Source: Paracoccaceae bacterium | GTDB taxonomy: Bacteria > Pseudomonadota > Alphaproteobacteria > Rhodobacterales > Rhodobacteraceae | DNA: 13,745 nt | Reading direction: 5' to 3' | Assembly: GCA_023260935.1 (NCBI GenBank) | Contig: JALQTL010000463.1 | Coordinates: forward strand, 1 to 13,745 | Part shown: in pieces, positions 1 through 6,633 of the stretch | Layout: every line of letters begins with the position of its first letter | Position numbering within the stretch: position 1 is the stretch's first letter | Notes under the pieces: model-generated | What the model saw: the letters and a program-made list of their open reading frames with translations, nothing else | Databases searched by the model: none | What the model was told of the DNA's origin: nothing | Position numbers and translations under genes: made by a program

Positions 1-107
1 ACACGACGGCTCGCAGGCCATGCTCCGAGGCCACCTTGCGCACCAAGTCACCGATTGTCGTCTCAGCATCCCAACTGCGGGATTTCTGGTCATTAAGCGG
101 CTGTTGC
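1..107 (-). other. Unidentified sequence joined to the broken 3' end of prfC
   Basis: Read on the minus strand, similarity to RF3 stops just after the GDIIG motif and this stretch follows. A second minus-strand frame, shifted from prfC, stays open from within the prfC end to base 2 and runs off the window. It reads about 30 residues past the prfC stop (DQKSRSWDAETTIGDLVRKV at 91-32, then about ten more). Its mixed charged and hydrophobic composition is protein-like, but I do not recognise it. A third frame starts with ATG in the TAATG at the prfC stop and gives an Arg/Cys-rich peptide that looks like a shadow. GC by hand count over 1-92 is about 61%, a little below the neighbouring genes. It could be the end of an inserted element, the edge of a deletion or inversion, or an assembly join. 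No terminal repeat can be confirmed because the window ends. Confidence 0.4.
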
Positions 108-1211
108 CCCGATGATGTCACCGGCCCATGCCTCTTCGGCAAGTTCACGGTCAGCCGCCAGAAACAGCACCGGGTTTGAAACGGCCATCGGCTTTTTTGA
201 CCGCACATGCAGCAGTTTCATGCCGCGTTCGAAATGCCCCGAGGCAAGGCGGACAAAGGCCACGCGGTCGCGGTGTTTCGGGTCCATGTTCGCCTGAACC
301 TTGAAGACAAAGCCCGTGACCTTTGGTTCCTCGGGCGAAATCGCCCGCTCGGCGGCTTTCTGAACCTGTGGCTCGGGGCCATATTCGCCCATGCCATCCA
401 TCAGTTCCTTGACCCCGAAGGAATTGATCGCAGAGCCGAACCAGATCGGTGTCATGGCACCGTGCAGGAATGCCTGCCGGTCAAAGGCGGGCAACAATTC
501 GCGCGCCATTTCAATTTCTTCCCGAAACTTCTTCAGAAGATCGGCAGGCACATGATCGGCCAGTTTGGGATCGTCGAGGCCAGAGATCTTGATCGATTCC
601 GCCACCCGGTTACGGTCGGCGCGGTCCATGATCTCCAACCGGTCATGCAGCAGATCGTAGGCGCCCACGAAATCGCGGCCCACCCCGATGGGCCAGCTTG
701 CCGGAGTGACATCGATGGCCAGATTTTCCTGAATCTCGTCGATGATCTCGAAGGTGTCGCGGCTTTCGCGGTCCATCTTGTTACAAAAGGTCAGGATCGG
801 CAGGTCGCGCAGGCGGCAGACCTCGAACAGCTTGCGGGTCTGGCTTTCCACGCCCTTGGCGCCGTCGATCACCATGATCGCCGCATCCACCGCCGTCAGC
901 GTGCGGTAGGTATCTTCGGAAAAGTCGCTGTGGCCGGGGGTATCGACTAGATTGAAGCGGTATGGGCCATATTCGAAGGACATGGCCGACGCGCTGACGG
1001 AAATGCCGCGCTCTTGCTCCATCTTCATGAAGTCTGATCGCGTGCGCCGCGCCTCGCCCTTGGCGCGCACTTGCCCTGCCATCTGGATGGCGCCCCCGAA
1101 CAGCAGGAACTTTTCGGTCAGCGGGGTTTTCCCCGCATCCGGGTGCGCGATGATCGCGACGGTCCGGCGGCGGGCGATTTGGGGCGGGTGGGTGGGGCGA
1201 TTGTCCAGCAT
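93..1211 (-). pseudogene. prfC: Peptide chain release factor 3 (RF3), C-terminally truncated
   Basis: RF3 is a translational GTPase that recycles RF1/RF2 from the ribosome after termination. The 372-residue product has the RF3 G domain: G1 at 22-29 (AHPDAGKT), switch I region RGISVSAS at 68-75, G3 DTPGH at 90-94 and G4 NKMD at 144-147. The start of domain II follows (VTGFVFKVQANMDPKHRDR). Full RF3 is about 530 residues. Here similarity ends at GDIIG (364-368), followed by ATAA and a TAA stop. The end of domain II and all of domain III are missing, and they do not continue in the other frames of the visible downstream sequence. In addition, Pro30 replaces the second Thr of the usual GKTT in the P-loop. 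Both changes suggest a decayed, inactive gene. A functional truncated factor is unlikely but not excluded. The start lacks a clear Shine-Dalgarno; it is chosen because the N-terminus matches the family. It lies 53 bases behind the Hint gene on the same strand. Confidence 0.85.
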
Positions 1212-1264
1212 GGCCGCGTCAGTAGCGCAAAGCGTGTCGCCCGTCCACTGGCGCCTGGCGGGGG

Positions 1265-2269
1265 TCAGTCCTCGGTCCGGCGGCGCTGGATCAGGCTGTC
1301 GCGGCCCATCCTGTCCAACAACTGACGGCTGGCCTCGGTGCCGAAATGCTGAACCTGTGCAAGGCCGGGAAAGCGGGCCTTCACATCCAACGCCAAGTCG
1401 GCCGGCAGGCGCGACAGGGTGGCATCGTTGACCATCAGGCTTTCGGCGGGCACGCCTTCGGCGTAGATGATTTCGTGATGGTCAAAAACGATGCTGAAGT
1501 AATCGACAAAGCCGCCTTCCCGCTGGAAAACCCGTTCGTCATCGACAAGATGCTTGGCCTGCACCAACAGCTCTGACGTGTTCAGCCCGGCCTTGCGCTG
1601 GCGCTGATACAGGAAGATGCGGTGATGCGGGCTGACGATCAGGTCGCCGCCATTGCCCAGCGTGCCGGCGGTGATGATGATCGGCGCAAAGGCCCCGATC
1701 GCCCGCAGGGTGGCTTTTCCCAGCCAGCGCACCGGCTGGGGGCCGTGGTTGCGCGTCAGCACGCGGTCGCCGGGCTGCAAGGCCTCAATCGGGGATTGGC
1801 GGCCATCGGCCAGCGTGATCATCGTTCCGCGCGCGAATGAGACGCAGAGCAGATCGGCCAGCGGAACCTCTGTCGGCGCGTCATCGATGGCGACAAGGGT
1901 GTAATCCTGTTCCGCCGCCATGGGGGAAAGCGGCAAAGCCACCGCGCCCCCGCCCGCCAGCCGCAAGAGCAGCAGTTCCACACGGTCGCCATCCGGTGCC
2001 ATCAGCGTATAGCGGCATTCCAGACGAAGCGCCTCGCCCGGGGTGCCGATCTGGCTGCCGGGGGCGATGGTCTGGCCGCCCGGCCCATGGGTCAGCACCA
2101 TGCGCAGCGCGGCAGCGTCCTGTTCCAGCGCATAGATATCGCCTTCGCAGGTTTCCTCGGGGCCGCTCAGGCTATCGCCGGCATTCACCCCGTGGATCAC
2201 ATAGATCGCTTCGGCCGGGAAGACCTGGCAGGCGTGGCCGGGAAGGGCATGATCAGTCGGCTCGGCCAT
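1265..2269 (-). CDS. Hint (Hedgehog/intein-like) domain protein
   Basis: The 334-residue product has a poorly conserved N-terminal half (about 1-135). A Hint_2-type domain follows from about residue 142, recognisable by FARGTMITLADG, the block SPIEALQPGDRVLTRNHGPQ, then PVRWLG and the VSPHHRIF block. In Hedgehog and intein domains this fold performs an N-S/O acyl shift at a Cys or Ser. Here the residue just before FARGT is Ser144, with a nearby Cys142 (CVSF), so the expected nucleophile position holds Ser. In Rhodobacterales such domains often sit in secreted RTX-like or surface proteins, but I see no RTX repeats, signal peptide or membrane segment. Start choice: ATG at 2269 follows a GGAAAAAGG purine run, whereas the longer reading frame to 2362 adds a Cys/Arg-rich leader that looks non-coding. 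It is divergent from the SDR gene. The substrate and biological role are unknown. Confidence 0.82.
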   Translation of the reverse strand: MAEPTDHALPGHACQVFPAEAIYVIHGVNAGDSLSGPEETCEGDIYALEQDAAALRMVLTHGPGGQTIAPGSQIGTPGEALRLECRYTLMAPDGDRVELLLLRLAGGGAVALPLSPMAAEQDYTLVAIDDAPTEVPLADLLCVSFARGTMITLADGRQSPIEALQPGDRVLTRNHGPQPVRWLGKATLRAIGAFAPIIITAGTLGNGGDLIVSPHHRIFLYQRQRKAGLNTSELLVQAKHLVDDERVFQREGGFVDYFSIVFDHHEIIYAEGVPAESLMVNDATLSRLPADLALDVKARFPGLAQVQHFGTEASRQLLDRMGRDSLIQRRRTED

Positions 2270-2437
2270 CCTTTTTCCTGCGATATCCCTGACAGCCCTG
2301 TGAAAAGCCCGGCCGCAAGGACCGCACCATTTGGGCATAGACCTGCGCCGGGTTTCCGTCAATCAGCCGGGCACGTGCGGGCCTTCACCCTGCGCGCACA
2401 AGGTGTTACCCAAAGCAGGACAATCAGGGAGGATGTG

Positions 2438-3217
2438 ATGGATCTGGGGATCAAGGGCAGGACGGCACTGGTCTGTGCGGCATCAAAGGGGCTGGGGCGC
2501 GGTTGTGCCGAGGCCTTGGCCGAGGCGGGGGTGGATCTGATCCTGAACGCCCGGGGGGCCGAGGCGCTGGAAGCCACGGCCGCCGCCCTGCGGGCCGCCC
2601 ATGGCGTGCGCGTGACAACCGTTGCCGCCGACATCACCGCCGAAGCCGGTCGCGCGGCAGTGCTTGATGCGGCGGGGGCCGTCGACATTCTGGTGACAAA
2701 CGCCGGCGGGCCGCCGCCCGGGCTTTGGTCTGACTGGTCGCGCGATGATTTCATCAAGGCACTGGATGCCAACATGCTGACACCGATCGCGCTGATGCAG
2801 GTGCTGTTGCCGGGGATGATCGCCCAAGGCTGGGGGCGGGTGGTCAACATCACCTCGGGCTCGGTCAAGGCGCCGATCCCGCAACTGGGTCTGTCGAATG
2901 CGGCGCGCACCGGGCTGACCGGCTTCGTCGCCGGCACGGCGCGGCAGGTAGCCCCGCATGGGGTGACGATCAACAACCTTTTGCCCGGCATTCACGATAC
3001 CGATCGCGCGCAGGCGCTGGACGGCAACGTGATGAAGGCCGAAGGCATCACGATGGAGGAGGCCCGCGCCCGCCGCGCGGCCACCATCCCCGCCCGCCGT
3101 TATGGCACGGCCGCCGAATTCGGCGCGGCCTGCGCTTTCCTGTGTTCACGCCATGCCGGGTTCATCGTCGGCCAGAACATTCTGGTCGATGGCGGAGCGA
3201 TCAATGCCACGATCTGA
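2438..3217 (+). CDS. SDR family oxidoreductase, atypical BKR-like
   Basis: This 259-residue protein has the length and order of a classical short-chain dehydrogenase. It has the nucleotide-binding turn AASKGLGRG (14-22), Asp65, the NAG motif at 88-90, Asn112, Ser140/Ser142, and a C-terminal GQNILVDGG strand. Two features are unusual. The TGxxxGxG motif begins Cys13-Ala14 instead of Thr-Gly. The catalytic YxxxK is replaced by Ser153-Asn-Ala-Ala-Arg157, 13 residues after Ser140, which is the normal Ser-Tyr spacing. A subgroup of 3-oxoacyl-ACP-reductase-like SDRs is known to lack perfect cofactor and tetrad motifs, and this protein fits it. Many relatives are annotated as 3-oxoacyl-ACP reductase, but fatty-acid reduction should not be assumed. 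ATG at 2438 is preceded by GGGAGG at good spacing; the ATG five bases earlier is followed at once by TGA. The substrate is unknown. Confidence 0.9.
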   Translation: MDLGIKGRTALVCAASKGLGRGCAEALAEAGVDLILNARGAEALEATAAALRAAHGVRVTTVAADITAEAGRAAVLDAAGAVDILVTNAGGPPPGLWSDWSRDDFIKALDANMLTPIALMQVLLPGMIAQGWGRVVNITSGSVKAPIPQLGLSNAARTGLTGFVAGTARQVAPHGVTINNLLPGIHDTDRAQALDGNVMKAEGITMEEARARRAATIPARRYGTAAEFGAACAFLCSRHAGFIVGQNILVDGGAINATI

Positions 3218-3328
3218 CGCTTCCTCGCGCCCAGCGGGATCGGCGGCGCGGGAAAAGGCACGGGCACAGGGACTGGACGGTTTTCGTCGGGGCTGTTAGG
3301 GAAAGCTGACGGAAACGCTAGGATACCC

Positions 3329-4411
3329 ATGCCGCCGAACCCCGCCAGACTGGTTGCCGAGCATCTGAGCCGCAGTTTTGCCGGGCGCAAGGTTGTGGAT
3401 GACATCTCGCTTTCGGTGGCACCGGGGCAGGTGACATGCCTTCTGGGCCCGTCTGGCTGCGGCAAATCCACCACGCTGCGGATCATCGCGGGGGTGGAGC
3501 GGGCCGATACCGGGCGGGTCCGGATCGACGGTCAGGAAATGGCGGGCCCGGGGCTGCACCTGCCGCCTGAAAAGCGGTCTGTCGGGCTGATGTTTCAGGA
3601 TTTTGCCCTGTTCCCGCATCTGACCGTGGCCGAAAACGTGGCCTTTGGCCTGCGGATGGACCGCGCACAGCGGCAGGCACGGGTGGACGAACTTCTTGAG
3701 CGGGTGAACCTGATCGGTTTCGGGGCAAAGCATCCGCACCAGCTTTCTGGCGGGGAACAGCAGCGGGTGGCGCTGGCCCGGGCCCTTGCGCCGCGGCCCA
3801 GGGTCATGCTGATGGACGAGCCGTTTTCCGGGCTGGACAACCGCCTGCGTGACGGTATCCGCGACACCACGCTGGATATCCTGAAGGAAGAGGGCACGGC
3901 GGTGGTGCTGGTCACGCATGAGCCCGATGAGGCGATGCGCATGGCCGACGAGATCGTGCTGATGCGGGCCGGGCGCATGGTGCAGAAGGGGGCGCCCTAT
4001 AACGTCTATAACACGCCCGTGGACAAGGCCGCGGCGGCGTTTTTCAGCGATATCAACGTGATCCGCGGCATCTCGCGCGGCGCGCTGACCCAGACGCCCT
4101 TTGGCGCCTTCCTGACCCCCGGCCATGCCGACGGGGCGGCCGTGGATATCGTCATTCGGCCCCAGCACCTGAAGATCGATTTCGACAGGGGCGGGCGGGG
4201 GCCAAACCCCACGCCGCAGGATGGCACGCCCGCCCGCGGCACGGTGCAGCGCGCGCGCTATCTGGGCCGCGAAAGCCTTGTGGAATTCCGCATGGATTTC
4301 GACGGGTCGGTGCTGACCGCCTCGGTTCCCGGGGTCTTCCTGCCCAAGCCGGGGGCCGTGCTTTGGCTGATGATCCGCCGCGACCGCTGTTTCGTCTTCC
4401 CAGCCCGCTGA
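3329..4411 (+). CDS. ABC transporter ATP-binding protein (Fbp/Pot/Ugp type)
   Basis: This 360-residue importer-type ATPase has all the expected motifs: Walker A GPSGCGKST (40-48), Q-loop Gln90 in FQD, signature LSGGEQQR (139-146), Walker B LMDEP with Asp163/Glu164, D-loop SGLD and H-loop His197 in VTHEPDEA. The C-terminal third (about 240-360) resembles a TOBE substrate or regulatory domain (VIRPQHLKI, the ARGTVQRARYLGRESLVEF block). The architecture fits ATPases of ferric-iron, polyamine, thiosulfate/sulfate or sugar-phosphate importers. QDFALFPHLTVAENVAFGL is typical of FbpC/PotA relatives. No permease or binding-protein gene lies nearby: the SDR is 111 bases upstream and a convergent regulator is downstream. 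The transporter partners must therefore be elsewhere, and the substrate cannot be read from context. The start ATG follows AGGAT at about six bases. A weak hairpin with a T-run after the gene may terminate it. Confidence 0.93.
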   Translation: MPPNPARLVAEHLSRSFAGRKVVDDISLSVAPGQVTCLLGPSGCGKSTTLRIIAGVERADTGRVRIDGQEMAGPGLHLPPEKRSVGLMFQDFALFPHLTVAENVAFGLRMDRAQRQARVDELLERVNLIGFGAKHPHQLSGGEQQRVALARALAPRPRVMLMDEPFSGLDNRLRDGIRDTTLDILKEEGTAVVLVTHEPDEAMRMADEIVLMRAGRMVQKGAPYNVYNTPVDKAAAAFFSDINVIRGISRGALTQTPFGAFLTPGHADGAAVDIVIRPQHLKIDFDRGGRGPNPTPQDGTPARGTVQRARYLGRESLVEFRMDFDGSVLTASVPGVFLPKPGAVLWLMIRRDRCFVFPAR

Positions 4412-4463
4412 GGCCAAGGGCTGAGGCCGGGGAACGTTCGGGGTCTTGCGGCAATATGATGGA

Positions 4464-4484
4464 GCGGCTGCGCCGCGTGTTTTT
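4464..4484 (+). terminator. Candidate intrinsic terminator after the ABC ATPase gene
   Basis: The five-base stem GCGGC (4464-4468) and GCCGC (4472-4476) encloses a three-base loop, followed by GTG and a run of five T at 4480-4484. It lies 52 bases after the ATPase stop codon. The stem is short, so strength is uncertain. Confidence 0.5.
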
Positions 4485-4495
4485 CATCTCGGCTC

Positions 4496-4550
4496 TGGCC
4501 TGCGGCCAACCGCCTCGGGTTCCGCCTCCGGCGGGAGTATTTGGGAAAGC
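4496..4550 (+). repeat. Composite intergenic element, copy 1 (hairpin plus CCGGCGGGAGTATTTG)
   Basis: A perfect hairpin, TGGCC-TGC-GGCCA (4496-4508), is followed by CCTCCGGCGGGAGTATTTGG (4525-4544) and GAAAGC. A second copy, on the opposite strand, lies in the other convergent junction at 8415-8473. The core motif resembles a short intergenic sequence that I recall as abundant downstream of genes in Rhodobacterales. The hairpin starts 84 bases after the ATPase stop. Its function is unproven; transcription termination or mRNA 3'-end protection is the simplest idea. Confidence 0.6.
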
Positions 4551-4557
4551 TGCAAGG

Positions 4558-5253
4558 TCAGGGGGCCGGGGCGCCCGGGGGCGATTCGGACAGCGAGGCA
4601 CGGTAATCGGCAAGGCTGCGCCCCGGTTCATCGGGAAAGGTCTCTCCGGTGGCGTCGAGGGCCATGATGCGGTCAAGCCGGAAGGCGCGGAAATCGCCGC
4701 GCGCTTCGCACCAGGCGGCGAGGGTCCAGACCCGGCCCCAGAATTCCAGTTGCAGGGGGCGGATGTCTCGATGCGTTTCGCGCCCATCATGATCGATATA
4801 GGTGATGGTCAGCCTTTCGCGGGCGCGGATGGCCTTGCGGATGATGGGCAGGTGGGCGGCGGCGCGTTTGGTTTCCTGGCCGGTGAAGACGAAAAGGTCA
4901 TCTTCCGCGGCATCGGGCGGGGCAGGGGTGACGCTGGCGATCTTGGTGGCCAGCATTCGGGCGGCGCGGGCAAGCCCCGGGTCTGCCCCTTCGGCGACAA
5001 GTCGCACGCCAAGGCGCAGGGCTTCGAGTTCCGCGCCCGTCAGGATCATCGGGGGCAGGGTGATGGGCGCGCGCAGGATATAGCCGACGCCGCGTTCCCC
5101 TTCGACCGGCAGGCCGCTGGCCATGAGTGTGGCCATGTCGCGCCAGATGGTGCGGACCGACACCTCCAGCCGGTCCGCCATTTCGCTGGCACGATGCAAC
5201 CGCCCGTCGCGCAGGATCTGGATCAGGTCGAAAAGGCGGTCTGTGCGTCGCAT
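4558..5253 (-). CDS. HTH-WYL (YafY/DeoR-like) transcriptional regulator
   Basis: The 231-residue protein begins with a winged-helix DNA-binding domain (about 1-62; recognition region SVRTIWRDMATL, wing GERGVGY). A linker follows, then a WYL-type sensor domain (about 135-200, ITYIDHDGRETHRDIRPLQL to FRAFRLDRI). The signature triad reads WTL (176-178) rather than WYL. WYL proteins bind ligands, often nucleotides or small metabolites, and repress or activate nearby genes. The gene lies 31 bases behind the ABM-like gene on the same strand, so they are probably one transcript. A palindrome upstream of that operon is a natural candidate for its operator. ATG at 5253 has no clear Shine-Dalgarno, which suggests coupling to the upstream gene; no alternative in-frame ATG matches the family's N-terminus better. 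The ligand is unknown. Confidence 0.9.
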   Translation of the reverse strand: MRRTDRLFDLIQILRDGRLHRASEMADRLEVSVRTIWRDMATLMASGLPVEGERGVGYILRAPITLPPMILTGAELEALRLGVRLVAEGADPGLARAARMLATKIASVTPAPPDAAEDDLFVFTGQETKRAAAHLPIIRKAIRARERLTITYIDHDGRETHRDIRPLQLEFWGRVWTLAAWCEARGDFRAFRLDRIMALDATGETFPDEPGRSLADYRASLSESPPGAPAP

Positions 5254-5284
5254 GGGGGCAGGGTGAACGGACCCCGGTGCCGCG

Positions 5285-5668
5285 TCAATCCATCCGCCAC
5301 AGAAGAACAGGATGATCCATCGTGAGGCTTTCCATATCGATCCGCGCCATGAAGGGCTGGCAGGCGGGTTCTGCCATGATCGCTGTGGCCGCCCGGTCTG
5401 CCGAGGGGCGGTCGACCCATGCGACCTGATCTGTCCAGATGCCGTCTTCATTCCGCAGCAGGGCGCGGCGCAGGAAACCGCGTTGGGGGCGCAGAGGGGC
5501 CGCGGTCGCCCGGGCTGCTGCCAGAAATGCCGCCTGATCGCTGCCGGGCCGCAGGCGAAAGCGCGCCACCTCTTGCACCGGTGCGGTGGGCCGGCCAGCG
5601 CCGGCGAGTTCTGCCACGGCACGGCAGGGCCCGGGCTGGCCATGGGGCAGGATAAGCGGGTGACGCAT
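5285..5668 (-). CDS. Small ABM-like (dimeric alpha/beta barrel) protein
   Basis: This 127-residue protein has a core (about 31-125) with the pattern of antibiotic-biosynthesis-monooxygenase-like dimeric alpha/beta barrels. A first strand, VQEVARFRLRPG, is followed by a helix with AAFLAAARA, then GFLRRALLRNEDGIWTDQVAW, then the IMAEPACQPFMARID region. Proteins of this fold include small monooxygenases and many uncharacterised members. No cofactor-binding residues are obvious, so catalysis is not claimed. The first 30 residues (LPHGQPGPCRAV) do not match the fold and may be a flexible leader. ATG at 5668 is preceded by GGAGG at five bases, which favours it over the ATG at 5680. It is the first gene of a probable operon with the WYL regulator and may be its regulated output. 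Confidence 0.75.
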   Translation of the reverse strand: MRHPLILPHGQPGPCRAVAELAGAGRPTAPVQEVARFRLRPGSDQAAFLAAARATAAPLRPQRGFLRRALLRNEDGIWTDQVAWVDRPSADRAATAIMAEPACQPFMARIDMESLTMDHPVLLWRMD

Positions 5669-5713
5669 GGGAACCTCCATCTGGTTGCGTGGGGGCTTCA
5701 TACCGGATGGCAA

Positions 5714-5731
5714 CTGACATATAGCTGTCAG
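5714..5731. promoter_or_regulatory. Palindrome, candidate operator of the ABM-WYL operon
   Basis: A perfect inverted repeat, CTGACA-TATAGC-TGTCAG, lies 46 bases upstream of the ABM-like start, in the gap shared with the divergent tatA operon. A further half-site-like CTGAC follows at 5736-5740, and AGCTG-T-CAGCT (5723-5733) overlaps it. The symmetry and position fit an operator for a dimeric helix-turn-helix protein, most simply the WYL regulator encoded in the same operon. Binding is inferred, not shown. Confidence 0.55.
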
Positions 5732-5851
5732 CTACCTGACCGGCGCGCGGGGGCTGGGGGGCGGAATCACCCTGTTAAGCTTCGGCTTGGGGGGCTATGG
5801 AAAAAGACAGCGGGTGGCCTGATCTGGCACGCCCATTCAGGAGGATCAGAC

Positions 5852-6067
5852 ATGCTGAACAACATCGGCCTTCCGGGCCTTCTTCTTATCGCCATCGTGG
5901 TGCTTGTGCTGTTCGGGCGCGGCAAGATCTCTTCCCTGATGGGAGAGGTGGGCAAGGGCATCACCGCCTTCAAGAAGGGTGTGAAGGACGGCACGGAAGA
6001 GATTGAGAATGCGACGGCAAATGCCGCCAAGGACGTGACGCCGGAGACGGAAAAGGACAAGGCCTGA
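5852..6067 (+). CDS. tatA: Sec-independent protein translocase subunit TatA
   Basis: This 71-residue protein is the pore-forming or membrane-weakening component of the twin-arginine translocase, which moves folded proteins across the inner membrane. A short periplasmic N-terminus (MLNNIGLPG) leads into one transmembrane helix (about 9-21, LLLIAIVVLVLFG). The hinge FGRGKI follows, then an amphipathic helix (SSLMGEVGKGITAFKKG, about 27-43) and a charged tail. The length is normal for TatA, and the absence of the GPKDLP hinge distinguishes it from the TatB encoded next. ATG at 5852 is preceded by AGGAGG at a good distance; a longer in-frame extension to 5312 is antisense to the ABM gene and is rejected. 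It is the first gene of the tatABC operon, 32 bases before tatB. Confidence 0.96.
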   Translation: MLNNIGLPGLLLIAIVVLVLFGRGKISSLMGEVGKGITAFKKGVKDGTEEIENATANAAKDVTPETEKDKA

Positions 6068-6099
6068 GCCACAGAAGACCCCGGTAAGGGAGCCGCCTG

Positions 6100-6633
6100 A
6101 TGTTCGATCTGGGAATGTCCGAACTGCTGGTCATCGGCATTGTCGCGCTGATCGTGATCGGTCCGAAGGATTTGCCGGGGCTGTTCCGCAGCCTTGGCAA
6201 GTTCACTGCCAAGATGCGGGCCATGGCGCGGGAATTCAGCCGGGCGATGGAGGCCGCGGCCGATGAGGCCGGGGTGAAGGACGTGGCGCGCGATCTGAAG
6301 GACGTGACCTCGTCCAAGGCCATGGGGCTCGACAAGGTGCGCGAAGCGGCCGAGAAGTTCGAGAAATGGGATCCGATGAAGAATGCGGCCCGTCCCACAC
6401 CGCCAAAGACAGAACCGGGGACGACTGCCGCAGCCACTGCGGAGCCCGTGGAAAAACCGCGCGGGCCGGCCACGGCGGCGCTGGCCGAACAGCAGGCCGC
6501 CCGCAAGGCCGCGGCCGCCGAGGCCGCCGAGACCTTGAGGAAAGCGGGCACGGCATCCGCCAATCCGTCCCTTGCCCCTGCCAGTGACACAAAAGGCGCT
6601 GCCGACAGCGCCCCGCCCAAGGCCGAAGCCTGA
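6100..6633 (+). CDS. tatB: Sec-independent protein translocase subunit TatB
   Basis: TatB forms the twin-arginine signal receptor together with TatC. The 177-residue protein starts MFDLGMSELLVIG, with a single membrane helix (about 7-21), the hinge GPKDLP at 22-27, and a long amphipathic helix (about 28-60). A charged segment follows to about residue 95. The rest is a disordered tail rich in Ala, Pro, Lys and Glu (about 96-177), a type of tail common in alphaproteobacterial TatB. AAGGGAG precedes the ATG at 6100. Its stop codon shares one base with the tatC start (TGATG), so translation of the two is probably coupled. Confidence 0.96.
   Translation: MFDLGMSELLVIGIVALIVIGPKDLPGLFRSLGKFTAKMRAMAREFSRAMEAAADEAGVKDVARDLKDVTSSKAMGLDKVREAAEKFEKWDPMKNAARPTPPKTEPGTTAAATAEPVEKPRGPATAALAEQQAARKAAAAEAAETLRKAGTASANPSLAPASDTKGAADSAPPKAEA

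Noticed and set aside
1..92. ATG overlapping the prfC stop (TAATG) giving a short minus-strand peptide
   Set aside because: The peptide is Arg, Cys and Trp rich and lacks a ribosome binding site; the other shifted frame looks more protein-like, though also unidentified.
207..950. 247-codon plus-strand open frame opposite prfC
   Set aside because: It is a GC-driven antisense shadow: the prfC strand encodes a clear GTPase, and this frame has His/Gln/Arg-rich non-protein-like composition.
3296..4417. 373-codon minus-strand open frame opposite the ABC ATPase
   Set aside because: It spans exactly the ATPase gene on the other strand, is rich in His, Arg and Pro, and shows no family motif.
4363..5325. 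320-codon plus-strand open frame opposite the WYL regulator, including a short MMERLRRVFFISAL-like start
   Set aside because: It is mainly antisense to the regulator. The leader-like stretch is the translated terminator hairpin and intergenic element, with no ribosome binding site or conserved product recognised.
5775..5790. Small hairpin AAGC-TTCG-GCTT with a cUUCGg loop upstream of tatA
   Set aside because: It has only four canonical pairs plus two wobble pairs, no T-run and no known leader family; it could easily be chance in GC-rich DNA.
5312..5851. In-frame N-terminal extension of TatA
   Set aside because: TatA normally begins at its membrane helix. The extension is antisense to the ABM gene, and the ATG at 5852 has a strong AGGAGG.
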